DNA of 56,028 nucleotides from Candidatus Poribacteria bacterium (GTDB lineage Bacteria; Poribacteria; WGA-4E; WGA-3G): assembly GCA_022825665.1 (NCBI GenBank), contig JAJDWI010000130.1, positions 1-56,028 of the forward strand. Direction: 5' to 3'. The number at the start of each line of letters is the position of its first letter. Positions within the stretch are counted from its first letter, which is position 1. The notes under the pieces are model-generated. The model was given only the letters and a program-made list of their open reading frames with translations, searched no databases and was not told where the DNA came from. The translations under genes were made by a program, and so were the position numbers. Below are positions 34,545 to 44,503 of the stretch, in pieces.

Positions 34545-35858
34545 ATGAAATTCATAAAAAAAAGATACAAATTGCTTCTACTATCTGTATCTCTTATGAT
34601 AATTGTGTCTACGTCATCTGCACAATATCTCCTCGTGCCGATGGAACAAACACAGACTAACCATCTTAAAGCGTATGGATTAACATATTGGGCATTAGAA
34701 GTGCCGCGTGAATACCAATGCTATTGGTGGCTAAACTATCGTGGTGGGTCATTTGTAATCCCCGATGCTGCAGATGTCAAAATAAAGGCAGCACAAATGG
34801 GAGTTACTATTGAACCTATGAGTATAGTAGAGTATCGTACGATCAAAGAGACCATCATTGAAACCAGTAATATGGACGAGATTTTGCTTGAAAAAGCACC
34901 AAAGATCGCTGTATACGCACCCCCAGAAGCATCACCATATCAAGATCCTTGGGATGATGCTGTTAAAATTGCACTGGATTATGCGGAAATACCTTACGAT
35001 CAAATTTGGGACAAGGAGGTGCAGCGCGGTGCATTACATACAGAAGGTTATGACTGGTTACACCTACACCATGAAGATTTCACAGGACAACACGGGAAAT
35101 TCCACGGTTCATTTTCACATCAAGTGTGGTATCAACAACGGATGGCACTGTTTGAAACTGCTGCAGAAGAAGCAGGATTTAAAAGTGTTTCTCGACATAA
35201 AGGACAAACCGCATTAAATATAGCGGACTATGTTGCAAAAGGTGGATTTATCTTTGCTATGTGTTCAGCACCAGAAACACTGGATATCGCATTAGCTACA
35301 AAGGGTGGGACATTAGACATTGTTGATCCAGTATTAGATACTACACCACTCGCGCCAAATTTCCAAAAACTATTGGATTTTGAACATACTTTTGCATTTG
35401 AGAATTTCACGTTATACCCAAATCCAAACCGTTACGAATTCTCTGACATTGACAATCCAAATCCTGATAGGAGTCAACAATCAGGTGTTGAAGATTTCCA
35501 ACTATTTGAGTTTTCAGCAAAACATGATCCTATACCGACAATGTTGACACAAAACCATGTCTCTGAAGTCCGAGGTTTTCTTGGGCAAACAACGTCCTTC
35601 AACGTGGATAGAGTAAATCCATCTGTCACGATTTTAGGTAAAATAGAAGGCACAAATTATGTAAAATACATACACGGCACTTTAGGTAAAGGTACTTTTA
35701 CATTCCTTGGAGGACATGATCCGGAAGATTATCGCCACCTTGTAGGAGAAGGGAAAATCCCTACAAATCTTGACTTACACAAGCATTCTCCCGGTTACCG
35801 TTTGATACTAAATAATATATTGTTCCCAGCCGCACGAAAAAAACCACAAAAAACATGA
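34545..35858 (+). CDS. Exported amidotransferase-like protein (labelled asparagine synthetase B in relatives)
   Basis: 437 residues with a signal peptide (LLLLSVSLMIIVSTSSA). The mature start YLLVPMEQTQTNHLKAYGLTYWAL and WWLNYRGGSF resemble a group that databases often name asparagine synthetase B. No asparagine synthetase ATP-binding SGG.DS motif is present, so that name is doubtful. The middle part, with YDWLHLHHEDFTGQ and a conserved cysteine in GGFIFAMCSAPETLDIA, suggests a class I glutamine-amidotransferase-like fold. It begins directly after the previous stop, so translation is coupled. Function unknown, probably in the envelope. Confidence 0.6.
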   Translation: MKFIKKRYKLLLLSVSLMIIVSTSSAQYLLVPMEQTQTNHLKAYGLTYWALEVPREYQCYWWLNYRGGSFVIPDAADVKIKAAQMGVTIEPMSIVEYRTIKETIIETSNMDEILLEKAPKIAVYAPPEASPYQDPWDDAVKIALDYAEIPYDQIWDKEVQRGALHTEGYDWLHLHHEDFTGQHGKFHGSFSHQVWYQQRMALFETAAEEAGFKSVSRHKGQTALNIADYVAKGGFIFAMCSAPETLDIALATKGGTLDIVDPVLDTTPLAPNFQKLLDFEHTFAFENFTLYPNPNRYEFSDIDNPNPDRSQQSGVEDFQLFEFSAKHDPIPTMLTQNHVSEVRGFLGQTTSFNVDRVNPSVTILGKIEGTNYVKYIHGTLGKGTFTFLGGHDPEDYRHLVGEGKIPTNLDLHKHSPGYRLILNNILFPAARKKPQKT

Positions 35859-35948
35859 TAGTCGTCAACCATCAACAATCGTTAGTAAGGTAGTTAAGGA
35901 AAGACAAATTGCTGAGTGCTGATGACTGATAGCTGACAACTAAAAAAA

Positions 35949-38054
35949 ATGAAAGCAACACTGGCAACGTGCAACCTTAACCAATGGGCACTTGATTTTG
36001 AGGGTAACTGTCAACGGATTATTGACTCCATTGAACAGTCTAAATCCTTAGATGCACGTTACCGTCTTGGTCCTGAGCTTGAAATTACAGGCTATTCTTG
36101 TGAAGATCATTTCCTTGAAGAGGATACTTTGCGACACAGTTGGGAATCCCTTGCCAGAATTATAAAGGGTGGACATACCGATAATATCTTGTGCGACATC
36201 GGTATGCCTGTAATGCATAAAAGCATCAGATACAATTGCCGTGTATTTGTATGTAATGGCGAGATTCTACTTATTCGTCCAAAAGTCGTGTTGGCTGCTG
36301 AGGGAAACTACCGCGAACCACGATGGTTCGCAGCTTGGCAAAAAGGGTGGACCACTGAACCTTTTCACTTACCACTTGAAATCAAGAACATCACAAAGAA
36401 TAAAACTGTCCCTATCGGATGTGCTGTTATTGTAACACACGATACAATTCTCGCTTCAGAAACATGTGAGGAATTATTCGCACCACATTCCCCACATATT
36501 GACCTTGCCTACAACGGCGTTGAAATCATAACAAACGGATCAGGTTCACATCACGAACTACGTAAACTTGACACAAGGCTGTCACTGATTCGAAATGCTA
36601 CAGATAAATGTGGTGGAGTTTATCTATATGCTAATCAACAAGGCTGTGATGGTGGTAGATTATACTTTGATGGTTGTGCTTCCATTGCACAGAATGGAGA
36701 AATACTTGCACAAGGTTCACAATTTTCACTTAGCGATGTTGAAGTCATCACTGCAACAGTGGATCTTTCAGATGTCCGTTCCTATCGCGGTTCAAGAATG
36801 AGTGGTGCTGTGCAGGCAAGTCGCGGCATTGATATACCACAAATAAATGTTGATTTCAAGATTGCGGATAGTGCTAAACGTGATGTCACTGTGCCAATGG
36901 AGAAACTAAACATTCATTCTCCTGATGAGGAGATAGCATTGGGACCTGCGTGCTGGCTTTGGGATTATTTGAGACGGTCTGAAGCAGGCGGATATTTTGT
37001 ACCACTTTCCGGAGGTTCGGATAGTGGAGCAGTTGCCACACTTGTCGGATCTATGTGCCAACTCGTTGCAAAAGCTATCCTTGCAGATAAACAACACGTC
37101 ATTACGGATACAGAGCGACTTTTGGGTAAAGAATGCGTTACTAAAATTAAGACAGACTTCAATAACTACTTACAGGCAGCACAATTTCTTGCTAATCAAC
37201 TTTTATATACATGCTATATGGGTACTGACAACAGTTCTCGTGAAACAAAACTTCGTGCTAAACAACTGGCAAGTGAAATCGGAAGTTACCACCTTGATAT
37301 CAACATTGAACTACTTGTTAGTGCGTTACGAAAACTCTTTTCTGGAATTACTGGAAAAACACCTAAGTTCAAGACCGATGGAGGAACCACCATAGAAAAT
37401 CAAGCACTACAAAATATACAAGCACGGTTAAGAATGGTCATAAGTTATCTATTTGCCCAAACATTACCGTGGGTTCGTAATAAACGTGGCACTCTACTTG
37501 TTTTAGGAACTGGAAACGTGGACGAAGCATTGCGCGGCTACCTAACAAAATATGATTGTAGTAGTGCCGACATAAATCCAATAGGGAGTATTAGCAAAAC
37601 GGATCTCCGCAGTTTCCTTTACTGGGCACAGGAACACCTCGGTTATCCAAGTCTTGCGACAATCTTAGAAGCACCACCTACTGCTGAGTTGGAACCGATT
37701 ACTGAAACATATACTCAAATTGACGAAGAAGATATGGGAATGACTTATGCCGAACTCAGTCGTTTTGGGCAGTTGCGCAAAGTGCATCGGTGTGGTCCCG
37801 TAAGTATGTTTGAAAAACTTGTTCAAGAGTGGAACCATCTACCTGCAAACGAAGTCGCAGATAAGGTCAAAAAATTCTTTCGTTTTTATGCAATCAATCG
37901 GCATAAGATGACAACTTTAACACCGGCATATCACGCTGAACCTTATTCACCAGATGACAACCGATTTGATTTGCGTCAGTTCCTTTACAACACACGTTGG
38001 ACTTGGCAGTTTAGGAAAATAGATAAGATGTTAGAGGATATCGATAGCGAATGA
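35949..38054 (+). CDS. nadE: Glutamine-dependent NAD+ synthetase, eukaryotic-type
   Basis: It makes NAD from deamido-NAD, ATP and glutamine. At 701 residues it has the long two-domain form. The N-terminal nitrilase-type glutaminase contains YRLGPELEITGY, ICDIGMPVMHKSIRYNCRV, the lysine region RPKVVLAAEGNYRE and the later ANQQGCDGGRLYFDGC. The C-terminal synthetase has PLSGGSDSGAVATLV (ATP loop), CYMGTDNSSRETKLRA and LVLGTGNVDEALRGYLTKYDCSSADINPIG. Layout and wording match human and yeast enzymes more closely than the short bacterial NadE. It overlaps the next gene by ATGA. Confidence 0.93.
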   Translation: MKATLATCNLNQWALDFEGNCQRIIDSIEQSKSLDARYRLGPELEITGYSCEDHFLEEDTLRHSWESLARIIKGGHTDNILCDIGMPVMHKSIRYNCRVFVCNGEILLIRPKVVLAAEGNYREPRWFAAWQKGWTTEPFHLPLEIKNITKNKTVPIGCAVIVTHDTILASETCEELFAPHSPHIDLAYNGVEIITNGSGSHHELRKLDTRLSLIRNATDKCGGVYLYANQQGCDGGRLYFDGCASIAQNGEILAQGSQFSLSDVEVITATVDLSDVRSYRGSRMSGAVQASRGIDIPQINVDFKIADSAKRDVTVPMEKLNIHSPDEEIALGPACWLWDYLRRSEAGGYFVPLSGGSDSGAVATLVGSMCQLVAKAILADKQHVITDTERLLGKECVTKIKTDFNNYLQAAQFLANQLLYTCYMGTDNSSRETKLRAKQLASEIGSYHLDINIELLVSALRKLFSGITGKTPKFKTDGGTTIENQALQNIQARLRMVISYLFAQTLPWVRNKRGTLLVLGTGNVDEALRGYLTKYDCSSADINPIGSISKTDLRSFLYWAQEHLGYPSLATILEAPPTAELEPITETYTQIDEEDMGMTYAELSRFGQLRKVHRCGPVSMFEKLVQEWNHLPANEVADKVKKFFRFYAINRHKMTTLTPAYHAEPYSPDDNRFDLRQFLYNTRWTWQFRKIDKMLEDIDSE

Positions 38055-39688
38055 AATCTTTCTTTTTCTTTACACAAACAAAGACCAACATTAGACTTCT
38101 CTTATCGGTTTTCCTTTCAGTATTATTAATTTACACTTCTGCTATTGGTGCACCAAATATCCCACTGAATTTTGACGGATGGATAATTGATGCTCTTAAC
38201 AAGCTTGAAGTTTCAGGTGTTACCGGTGGTTTCCATCAACATTCATTGCCTCTCTCACGCGATGATGTTGCAAAGATAATCAAACGTGCTGAAAATCGTA
38301 TCAACTCAGACAAAGTCAATGTTTCTGACATAGATAGGAAACTACTTGAGAAACTCAAAAGCGAATTCCAAAGTGAATTATCACATACAAATTTGAAGGA
38401 GACTCTCAAACCATCACAAAAGACTTACATACGAATCCAACCAGAAATGCGTATAACACATGAAAAGTTTGCACCAGCACTTCAAAGCGGATTCCATTTC
38501 GCAGTAGGAAACAGAAATCGCTTAAACATTTACACCGAGTTAGAAGTTTCTAATTTTGAGCAAGGACAAGATTTTGTAGAGAGTTATTTTTTACCTGATT
38601 CACCACCACTACTGAAATCTGCAGATCAAAGATATGAAAAATGGCATGCAGACTATGTAGTTGATTTCAAAAGGAGTTATTTTCAATACCGATTATTTTC
38701 TTATGGAGATGCTGAATTAGATTTCTTAGTTGGGAGAGATTATGTCTTTTGGGGAACAAGTCCATATAAATCAGTTGGAATATCCGACAACTCACCACCG
38801 TTTGAACTTGTCAGACTCGCTGGAACATTTCCCTGTAAATTCGGTTCCCTAAAAGCAACAGCATTCACTGCACAACTCAATTCAACATGGTTTGACAACG
38901 GTACAACCCGCTACCTTGCAAAACGTTCCCTGAGTGCACATAGGATTGATTATCAATTCAGTGATTGGCTGGAAATAGGTGTTAGTGAATGGGTACTTTA
39001 CGGAGGAGATGCCCAAACGGTGAAATGGAGTTACCTCAATCCTATAATACCGTATTATGCTGTGCAATACAATGCAAAAAGTGATGACAACATTATGCTG
39101 AGTTTTGATGGAGCAGTTCGTCCCATTGACGGTGTACGTCTCTATGCAGAATGGCTTGCTGATGATTTCCAGTATCAATCGGACTCCAACGACCCACATG
39201 CTGTTACATGGCTTACAGGCATAGAGTGGTATCCCGTATTTACAGCACGCAAACTCGGTTTTCATACAGAATATGTACGAGTCAATCGTTGGGCATATAC
39301 GCATCTTGAACCGGATAACCAGTTCACCCACTTCGGCACCTTGATAGGACATCCTATTGGCACAGATGCAGACTTATTCAGTTTTCGTCTATCGTATCAA
39401 GCAACACCTTCATCAGTATTTGAGACTAATTTTAGTCATCAACGAAATGGGGAAGCGGATATTACTGACCGATACTACGGAGAGGACTTTGAAAATATAC
39501 CTTTTCCATCCGGTGTAGTTGAAACGTTATCTGAAATTCGCTTTGGATGGAAATACAGACCCATCACCGCATTAAAAGGATCTATCTACTATGCTTGGAG
39601 AAATATCCAAAACATAGCACATAAAAAAGATGAAGCCAAGCAGCAACACCGTTTTATTCTTCTGTTATCTTATACATGGGGAAATTGA
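38051..39688 (+). CDS. Outer-membrane beta-barrel, capsule-assembly Wzi-like
   Basis: 545 residues. A signal peptide (LLLSVFLSVLLIYTSAIGA) is followed by a helical N-terminal segment with LNKLEVSGVTGGFHQHSLPLSRDDVAK, as in Wzi-type proteins, and then alternating beta strands rich in aromatic residues (FFLPD..., YFQYRLFSYGDAELDFLVGRDYVFWG, FGWKYRPITALKGSIYYAWRN). It ends ILLLSYTWGN, a strand typical of barrels. Wzi proteins hold capsule polysaccharide at the cell surface; the function here is by resemblance only. It starts within the end of nadE. Confidence 0.65.
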   Translation: MKSFFFFTQTKTNIRLLLSVFLSVLLIYTSAIGAPNIPLNFDGWIIDALNKLEVSGVTGGFHQHSLPLSRDDVAKIIKRAENRINSDKVNVSDIDRKLLEKLKSEFQSELSHTNLKETLKPSQKTYIRIQPEMRITHEKFAPALQSGFHFAVGNRNRLNIYTELEVSNFEQGQDFVESYFLPDSPPLLKSADQRYEKWHADYVVDFKRSYFQYRLFSYGDAELDFLVGRDYVFWGTSPYKSVGISDNSPPFELVRLAGTFPCKFGSLKATAFTAQLNSTWFDNGTTRYLAKRSLSAHRIDYQFSDWLEIGVSEWVLYGGDAQTVKWSYLNPIIPYYAVQYNAKSDDNIMLSFDGAVRPIDGVRLYAEWLADDFQYQSDSNDPHAVTWLTGIEWYPVFTARKLGFHTEYVRVNRWAYTHLEPDNQFTHFGTLIGHPIGTDADLFSFRLSYQATPSSVFETNFSHQRNGEADITDRYYGEDFENIPFPSGVVETLSEIRFGWKYRPITALKGSIYYAWRNIQNIAHKKDEAKQQHRFILLLSYTWGN

Positions 39689-39706
39689 CAGTGGATTATT
39701 ACCAAA

Positions 39707-40399
39707 ATGGCAAAGATAAAAAAACGCACATTTCTGAGAATACTAATTTTCACCCTATTAATTGTGGCAGTTATCCTATTCGTCCGTGACTGGAACGGTG
39801 TCCGACTTCTCGTCCTTACACCAAAGATTCTAAAGTATCGTCCGATAATTAAAGAACATGCATCAACACATAAGTTAGATTGGCGACTCGTTACCGCACT
39901 GATAGTTCAAGAATCTGGGTTTAACGAAAATGCCGTAAGTCCTGCTGGGGCAAAAGGTTTGATGCAATTGATGCCAGAGACTGCGAAAGAACTTGGAGTC
40001 AATGACCCTTTTGAAGCAGAGGCAAGTATTGCAGGTGCAACACGTTATCTTCGCAGTTTATATGATCTATATCCCAAAAGTCCACATCCGAATCGTATCC
40101 GTATTGCTTTGGCAAGTTACAACGGTGGACGTGGACACATCAAAGATGCCCAGAAAATAACGAGTCACCGTGATGATGACCCATTCCAATGGTGGTGTCT
40201 TAGTATAAGTCTTGGTCACCTAACTGAGATGGACAAGAAATTACATGCTGAAATCTGGGAGTCTGGTATCCCGCCGCACGGATATTTTCGCGGATATAAA
40301 GAAACGCGCGAGTACGTGAAACGGGTAATGAAGTATTATGATCGTCTATGTTTTTATTCCAAGATTGTGCATAAGGGCAAATCAGTTCTAAGTAAATAA
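39707..40399 (+). CDS. Membrane-anchored lytic transglycosylase (SLT domain)
   Basis: 230 residues. An N-terminal membrane segment (FLRILIFTLLIVAVILFV) anchors a periplasmic SLT domain that cleaves peptidoglycan glycan strands to anhydro-muropeptides. The catalytic glutamate is in LIVQESGFNENAVSPAGAKGLMQLMPETAKELG, and RIALASYNGG follows at normal spacing. The catalytic core is complete. It follows the Wzi-like gene by 18 bases and is probably in the same unit. Confidence 0.92.
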   Translation: MAKIKKRTFLRILIFTLLIVAVILFVRDWNGVRLLVLTPKILKYRPIIKEHASTHKLDWRLVTALIVQESGFNENAVSPAGAKGLMQLMPETAKELGVNDPFEAEASIAGATRYLRSLYDLYPKSPHPNRIRIALASYNGGRGHIKDAQKITSHRDDDPFQWWCLSISLGHLTEMDKKLHAEIWESGIPPHGYFRGYKETREYVKRVMKYYDRLCFYSKIVHKGKSVLSK

Positions 40400-40491
40400 A
40401 AAGCAATTGAAATGTTATATCGGAATTAAGTGGAAATCACGGTTTATTTTAAAGATCAATACCTGTTGGTTTTATGAAGGCAACTATTTTA

Positions 40492-41613
40492 TCATTCTTC
40501 AATTGCCTCAACGTTGGCACGAGGTAAAGTAGTTTTTTCTCCATCTTCAAATTCAATCTGCAACACTCGCACCTCTGCTTCCGTTTCCAATTTCTGAAGT
40601 TCAATTGGTAATTCGGTTACACGACCGAGTTTCCCAAAATGTGGTTCACGTATTACACGGACTGCGCTCCCTATATTTAACAATCCCGTAGTATCTTGAG
40701 TGTCCACATCTTTTCCATCTGAAACGAAAGGAATCACAATCTCAGGACGGACGACACCTGCACGAATCTGTGTGGCACCATTTATTGAAGTCTTCATTCC
40801 CCCGCGTGCTTTTAGCAGATCAAAAGTGCGTTGAGCCATTGCAATGCTTCCAAACCCCTCAGTAATAACGAGTGTAATACCCAGTTCCTCTGAACCAGTA
40901 ATTGCTACACCAAGTTCATAGCCGAGAAGTTTTCGCAAATCCGCGTCATCAATACCACCAGCGATGATTCCGTTTACACCAAGTTGTATCGCATTCTGGA
41001 TTGCATCGGTAGTAACAAGAGAACCGCAAACAAGGATTTTTTCCTTGTGTTCAGGTAGTATCTGTTCATCTATCAATCCATCACTGGGTGAGTTAGAGAT
41101 AACCACTAAATCTCCTAATGTCTCACCACCAATCCCGAAGATACCTTGAATGTAAGTACCATAAGTCTCAACTTTGACCCCTTCTTTGGGTATAGTTTCT
41201 ATTACCGTTCCGTCTGTGTATGCCTTAACTTCAACCGGGATAGGCGGTTCACGGAGAATAACTTGTCCCGTAACATCTGATATTGATTCAATTTCCCCAT
41301 CAATCGGTGATTGTGCTTGTGATTTGAAAAGTCCAAATAGACCTTTTGTTGAAGCAATTACTTCGTCTTTTGTAACGGTATCCCCCGGATTCTTCAGCAT
41401 GTTCTCTTCAATTTCATTAGGAGGAATACTCAGCAGATTAGCAACATTCAATAACTGAACATTTCCGGGTAATTCTGCTTTTGCTACGACATCTTCTGCT
41501 TTGACCTTTGCTCCTACTTTAACAAGTACCTCTCCATCAAGTGGAAGTCGACGGTTTTTCTCTACAATTATTCCCTCAGAAACTTTAAGTCCAGGGGTAT
41601 ATGCATGCGCCAT
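40492..41613 (-). CDS. Conserved protein with barrel-sandwich and KOW-like domains
   Basis: 373 residues with no signal peptide. The N-terminal 130 residues contain lipoyl-type barrel-sandwich repeats (LPLDGEVLVKVGAKVKAEDVVAKAELPG; SPIDGEIESISDVTGQVILREPP). The middle has glycine-rich strands (GTYIQGIFGIGGETLGDLVV, ILVCGSLVTTDAIQNAIQLGVNGIIAGG). The C-terminal part, IGSAVRVIREPHFGKLGRVTEL, is a KOW motif as in NusG or ribosomal proteins. I do not know a function for this arrangement. It stands between convergent slt and the dehydrogenase. Confidence 0.65.
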   Translation of the reverse strand: MAHAYTPGLKVSEGIIVEKNRRLPLDGEVLVKVGAKVKAEDVVAKAELPGNVQLLNVANLLSIPPNEIEENMLKNPGDTVTKDEVIASTKGLFGLFKSQAQSPIDGEIESISDVTGQVILREPPIPVEVKAYTDGTVIETIPKEGVKVETYGTYIQGIFGIGGETLGDLVVISNSPSDGLIDEQILPEHKEKILVCGSLVTTDAIQNAIQLGVNGIIAGGIDDADLRKLLGYELGVAITGSEELGITLVITEGFGSIAMAQRTFDLLKARGGMKTSINGATQIRAGVVRPEIVIPFVSDGKDVDTQDTTGLLNIGSAVRVIREPHFGKLGRVTELPIELQKLETEAEVRVLQIEFEDGEKTTLPRANVEAIEE

Positions 41614-41691
41614 TAATTACCTCAATTATTGTGTTTATTATAGGTCTTATATTCTAAATAGTATATGTTGAATAAATAGATGATATGTATG

Positions 41692-42729
41692 CTATCTATC
41701 ATATAATCTGGATAATTTTTGTTTTAATTTTGGGCTATCAATAACATCTCTATTCACAATCCACTTAGGCAACTTTCCAGAAGCAACCCTGATGATACTT
41801 TCACATGCACTCTTGCCATTACCTTCAAAACACTCATCTGTCCAGCAGATACTATGTGGCGTAAGAATAACATTGTCCAATTCTAATAATGGATCGTCAT
41901 CATCAATTGGTTCTTTCTCAAACACATCAAGACCTGCACCTTGAATACGTCTGTTTTGTAATGCATCAGTGAGAGCCTGTTGGTCGACAATAGGTCCGCG
42001 TGCAGTGTTTATCAAATATGCGGTTGGTTTCATAAGTCCGATACATCTTGAATTAATGAGTCCTTTGGTATCATCACTCAAAGGACAGCAAACACAGACA
42101 TAATCTGCAGTTCTCATCAAAGTATCTAAATCAACTATTTCTGCATCGACTTCAGCTGCGTCAGATGGAGAAACATAGGGATCATAAGTAATGTGACGCA
42201 TTCCGAAGGGTTTAGCAAGCTTAAATGTCTCTTTACCAATATTACCCATCCCAACCAGACCGAGCGTCTTTCCAACTAAACCCATACCCATGTAATCTTT
42301 AGTGTCTTCCCATTTACCTGATCGGATGAGTCTATCTTTTATCAACAATTGATGACTCAATGATAGGACAAATGTAATAATAGATGTCGCTACAGGTCGT
42401 CGTACACCGTCTGGGGCAATAGACAGTAAAACACCGTTTTCTGTGCATGCTTGCACATCAACTTTATCGTATCCTACACCAAACCTTGCGATAATTGCCA
42501 ATCTGTCGTTACCAATGAACGTATCAGCAGTGATTCCTGCTCCTAATACCAAGAGTGCATCGTAATCCTTTATATCACCAGCAGAAAGCACTGTTGAATG
42601 TTTAGGAATGTATTCCCAAGACAATTCTGCTTTATCAAACAGTGGTCCAGCAATGTTATCTAAATCTGAACTTCCGTCAGGTTTCAGGAAGTCACGAGTA
42701 ACCCCAACGTGAAAACCTTGTTCTTGCAT
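41692..42729 (-). CDS. D-isomer-specific 2-hydroxyacid dehydrogenase
   Basis: 345 residues reducing a 2-oxoacid or oxidising a D-2-hydroxyacid with NAD(H). The Rossmann motif is GLVGMGNIGKETFKLA with YDPY as the following acidic strand. Catalytic pieces are visible: the arginine in INTARGPIVDQQAL, the glutamate in GLDVFEKEP and the histidine in VILTPHSICW. Which substrate (glycerate, phosphoglycerate, glyoxylate) cannot be decided; there is no ACT domain, so it is not a typical long SerA. It lies downstream of the solute-binding proteins. Confidence 0.9.
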   Translation of the reverse strand: MQEQGFHVGVTRDFLKPDGSSDLDNIAGPLFDKAELSWEYIPKHSTVLSAGDIKDYDALLVLGAGITADTFIGNDRLAIIARFGVGYDKVDVQACTENGVLLSIAPDGVRRPVATSIITFVLSLSHQLLIKDRLIRSGKWEDTKDYMGMGLVGKTLGLVGMGNIGKETFKLAKPFGMRHITYDPYVSPSDAAEVDAEIVDLDTLMRTADYVCVCCPLSDDTKGLINSRCIGLMKPTAYLINTARGPIVDQQALTDALQNRRIQGAGLDVFEKEPIDDDDPLLELDNVILTPHSICWTDECFEGNGKSACESIIRVASGKLPKWIVNRDVIDSPKLKQKLSRLYDR

Positions 42730-42775
42730 TATGATTCCAAATCTATTTGTATTAAGTGGGTTGATTATACCTTAT

Positions 42776-44497
42776 TTACTGAGCTTCCAATGATACTTTC
42801 CGTAAATACTTCCATCCAACAGGAGAAAGATTTAGATTATGAACGTTTCTGTCAATTACCAACAATCTTTGTGCATGTGCTAATGGTACCCAAGGCACAT
42901 CTCTATGGAAAATCGCTTGTGCTTGCTTATAAAGTTCAATACGTTCTTCTCTGTTTGTGCTCATTCTTGCTCGGACCAATACATCTTGCATCTCATCATT
43001 TCTATAGAATGCTATGTTTAGTGCTGGTTTCTCCGCAGTTGTTTTACTTAAAAGATAATAGAAGAAACTATCTGGATCGCCTCCAGCGATCCACCCAAGC
43101 ATTGCCATGTCATGCTCACCATTTTCAGTTTTTTCAAGATGGGTTTGCCAATCATGAGTGACAATGTTTGCATTAATACCGATGTTTTGCAGCTCAGATT
43201 GCAATTCTTCTGCAAATGCCTGTCCATTTGGAATGTAAGGACGTGGAACTGGTAAAGCCCAGAGAGTTGTTTCAAATCCATTGGGAAATCCTGCCTCAGC
43301 AAGCAGTTGTTTCGCGAGTTCAGGATTATATTCGTAATCCTCAATCGTGTCATCATAACCCCATAATGTTGGAGGTATTGGACTTTTCGCAGGGATACCT
43401 GTACCTTGATACAGACGTTCAATAATCTCGGCTTTATTGATAGCATGGTTAATGGCAAGTCGAACCTTCAGGTTATCAAAGGGTGGTTTTTCTGTATTCA
43501 TTGCCAAATAACCGACATTTAGACTCGGTTGCATTAGGAGTTCAAGGTTTGCATCACCACGAATCATAGCCAATTCATCAGGATTAGGAAATTCCATGGC
43601 GTGTAGGTTGCCGTTCTGAAGCTCCATAAACCGTTCAGAATTATCAGGAATAGATCGGAAAACAAGTCTATCTATCGCTGGTTTTCCTGACCAATGTGTG
43701 TCATTTGCCCTAAGAACGATTTGATCCCCTTTATCCCATTTGACATACTTGAAAGGACCTGTACCTACTGGATTATCCCCAAAATTATCACCATAGTGTG
43801 CAACTGCTGCAGGACTTACAATAGCATTTTCAGATGAAGCCATTGTACTGAGAAAAGGTGCATACGGTGTTTTGAGTTCAATCTGAACAGTATAAACATC
43901 TATCGCGGTAATTTGACTGATGAATTCATCATAGAAACTACGGGCTAAGGCATTTGGACGACTTAGTGAAAAAACAACTGCATCCGCGTTGAACGGTGTA
44001 CCGTCGTGGAATTGTACATCTCGTCGCAAGTGAAAGGTCCATATCAGTCCATTTGCAGAACTATCCCAAGTTGCAGCTAAAGCAGGTTCAATGTCAGTTG
44101 TAGCACCTCTATATTGGACGAGGGTATCGTATATCATATCACAAACTTTCGCTGATTCCCCATCAAGCATTCGTGATGGGTCAAGCGTGACAGAATCTCC
44201 ACCACGACCAAATACGAATGTATTACCAGCTAAAGTTTGATCCAATGTAGTAAGTTTTGTTGCGACAAGAACAAGATCTAATATGTTGATCACGCCATCA
44301 TTGTTAACATCAGGATTTGGTGTTTGTGTTGCATCAGGTGTTTTTCCAATATGCATAGCAACTATTACTAAATCTTGTACATTTACAATCCCATCACTGT
44401 TTAGATCAGCATTAACAGTGTGGTCTTCGGCATAGATTGCTGATATATGTATGGCAAAAAGGATAAAAATAATTGCAATAATACTTAATTTCTTCAT
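42776..44497 (-). CDS. Peptide-type ABC solute-binding protein with an N-terminal dockerin module
   Basis: 573 residues. Signal peptide (IIAIIFILFAIHISAIYA), then residues about 25-85 hold two dockerin-like loops: DLNSDGIVNVQDLVIVAMHIG and DVNNDGVINILDLVLVATKL, each D-x-N-x-D-G-x-x-N-x-x-D as in dockerin I. The remaining protein is a family 5 extracellular binding protein (FGRGGDSVTLDPSRMLDGESAKVCDMIYDTLV; HDGTPFNADAVVFSL; NPVGTGPFKYVKWDKGD; AINKAEI), the class that feeds oligopeptides or nickel to ABC importers. No permease or ATPase genes are nearby. It sits six bases after its paralogue. Confidence 0.85.
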   Translation of the reverse strand: MKKLSIIAIIFILFAIHISAIYAEDHTVNADLNSDGIVNVQDLVIVAMHIGKTPDATQTPNPDVNNDGVINILDLVLVATKLTTLDQTLAGNTFVFGRGGDSVTLDPSRMLDGESAKVCDMIYDTLVQYRGATTDIEPALAATWDSSANGLIWTFHLRRDVQFHDGTPFNADAVVFSLSRPNALARSFYDEFISQITAIDVYTVQIELKTPYAPFLSTMASSENAIVSPAAVAHYGDNFGDNPVGTGPFKYVKWDKGDQIVLRANDTHWSGKPAIDRLVFRSIPDNSERFMELQNGNLHAMEFPNPDELAMIRGDANLELLMQPSLNVGYLAMNTEKPPFDNLKVRLAINHAINKAEIIERLYQGTGIPAKSPIPPTLWGYDDTIEDYEYNPELAKQLLAEAGFPNGFETTLWALPVPRPYIPNGQAFAEELQSELQNIGINANIVTHDWQTHLEKTENGEHDMAMLGWIAGGDPDSFFYYLLSKTTAEKPALNIAFYRNDEMQDVLVRARMSTNREERIELYKQAQAIFHRDVPWVPLAHAQRLLVIDRNVHNLNLSPVGWKYLRKVSLEAQ

Positions 44498-44503
44498 GCT
44501 TAC

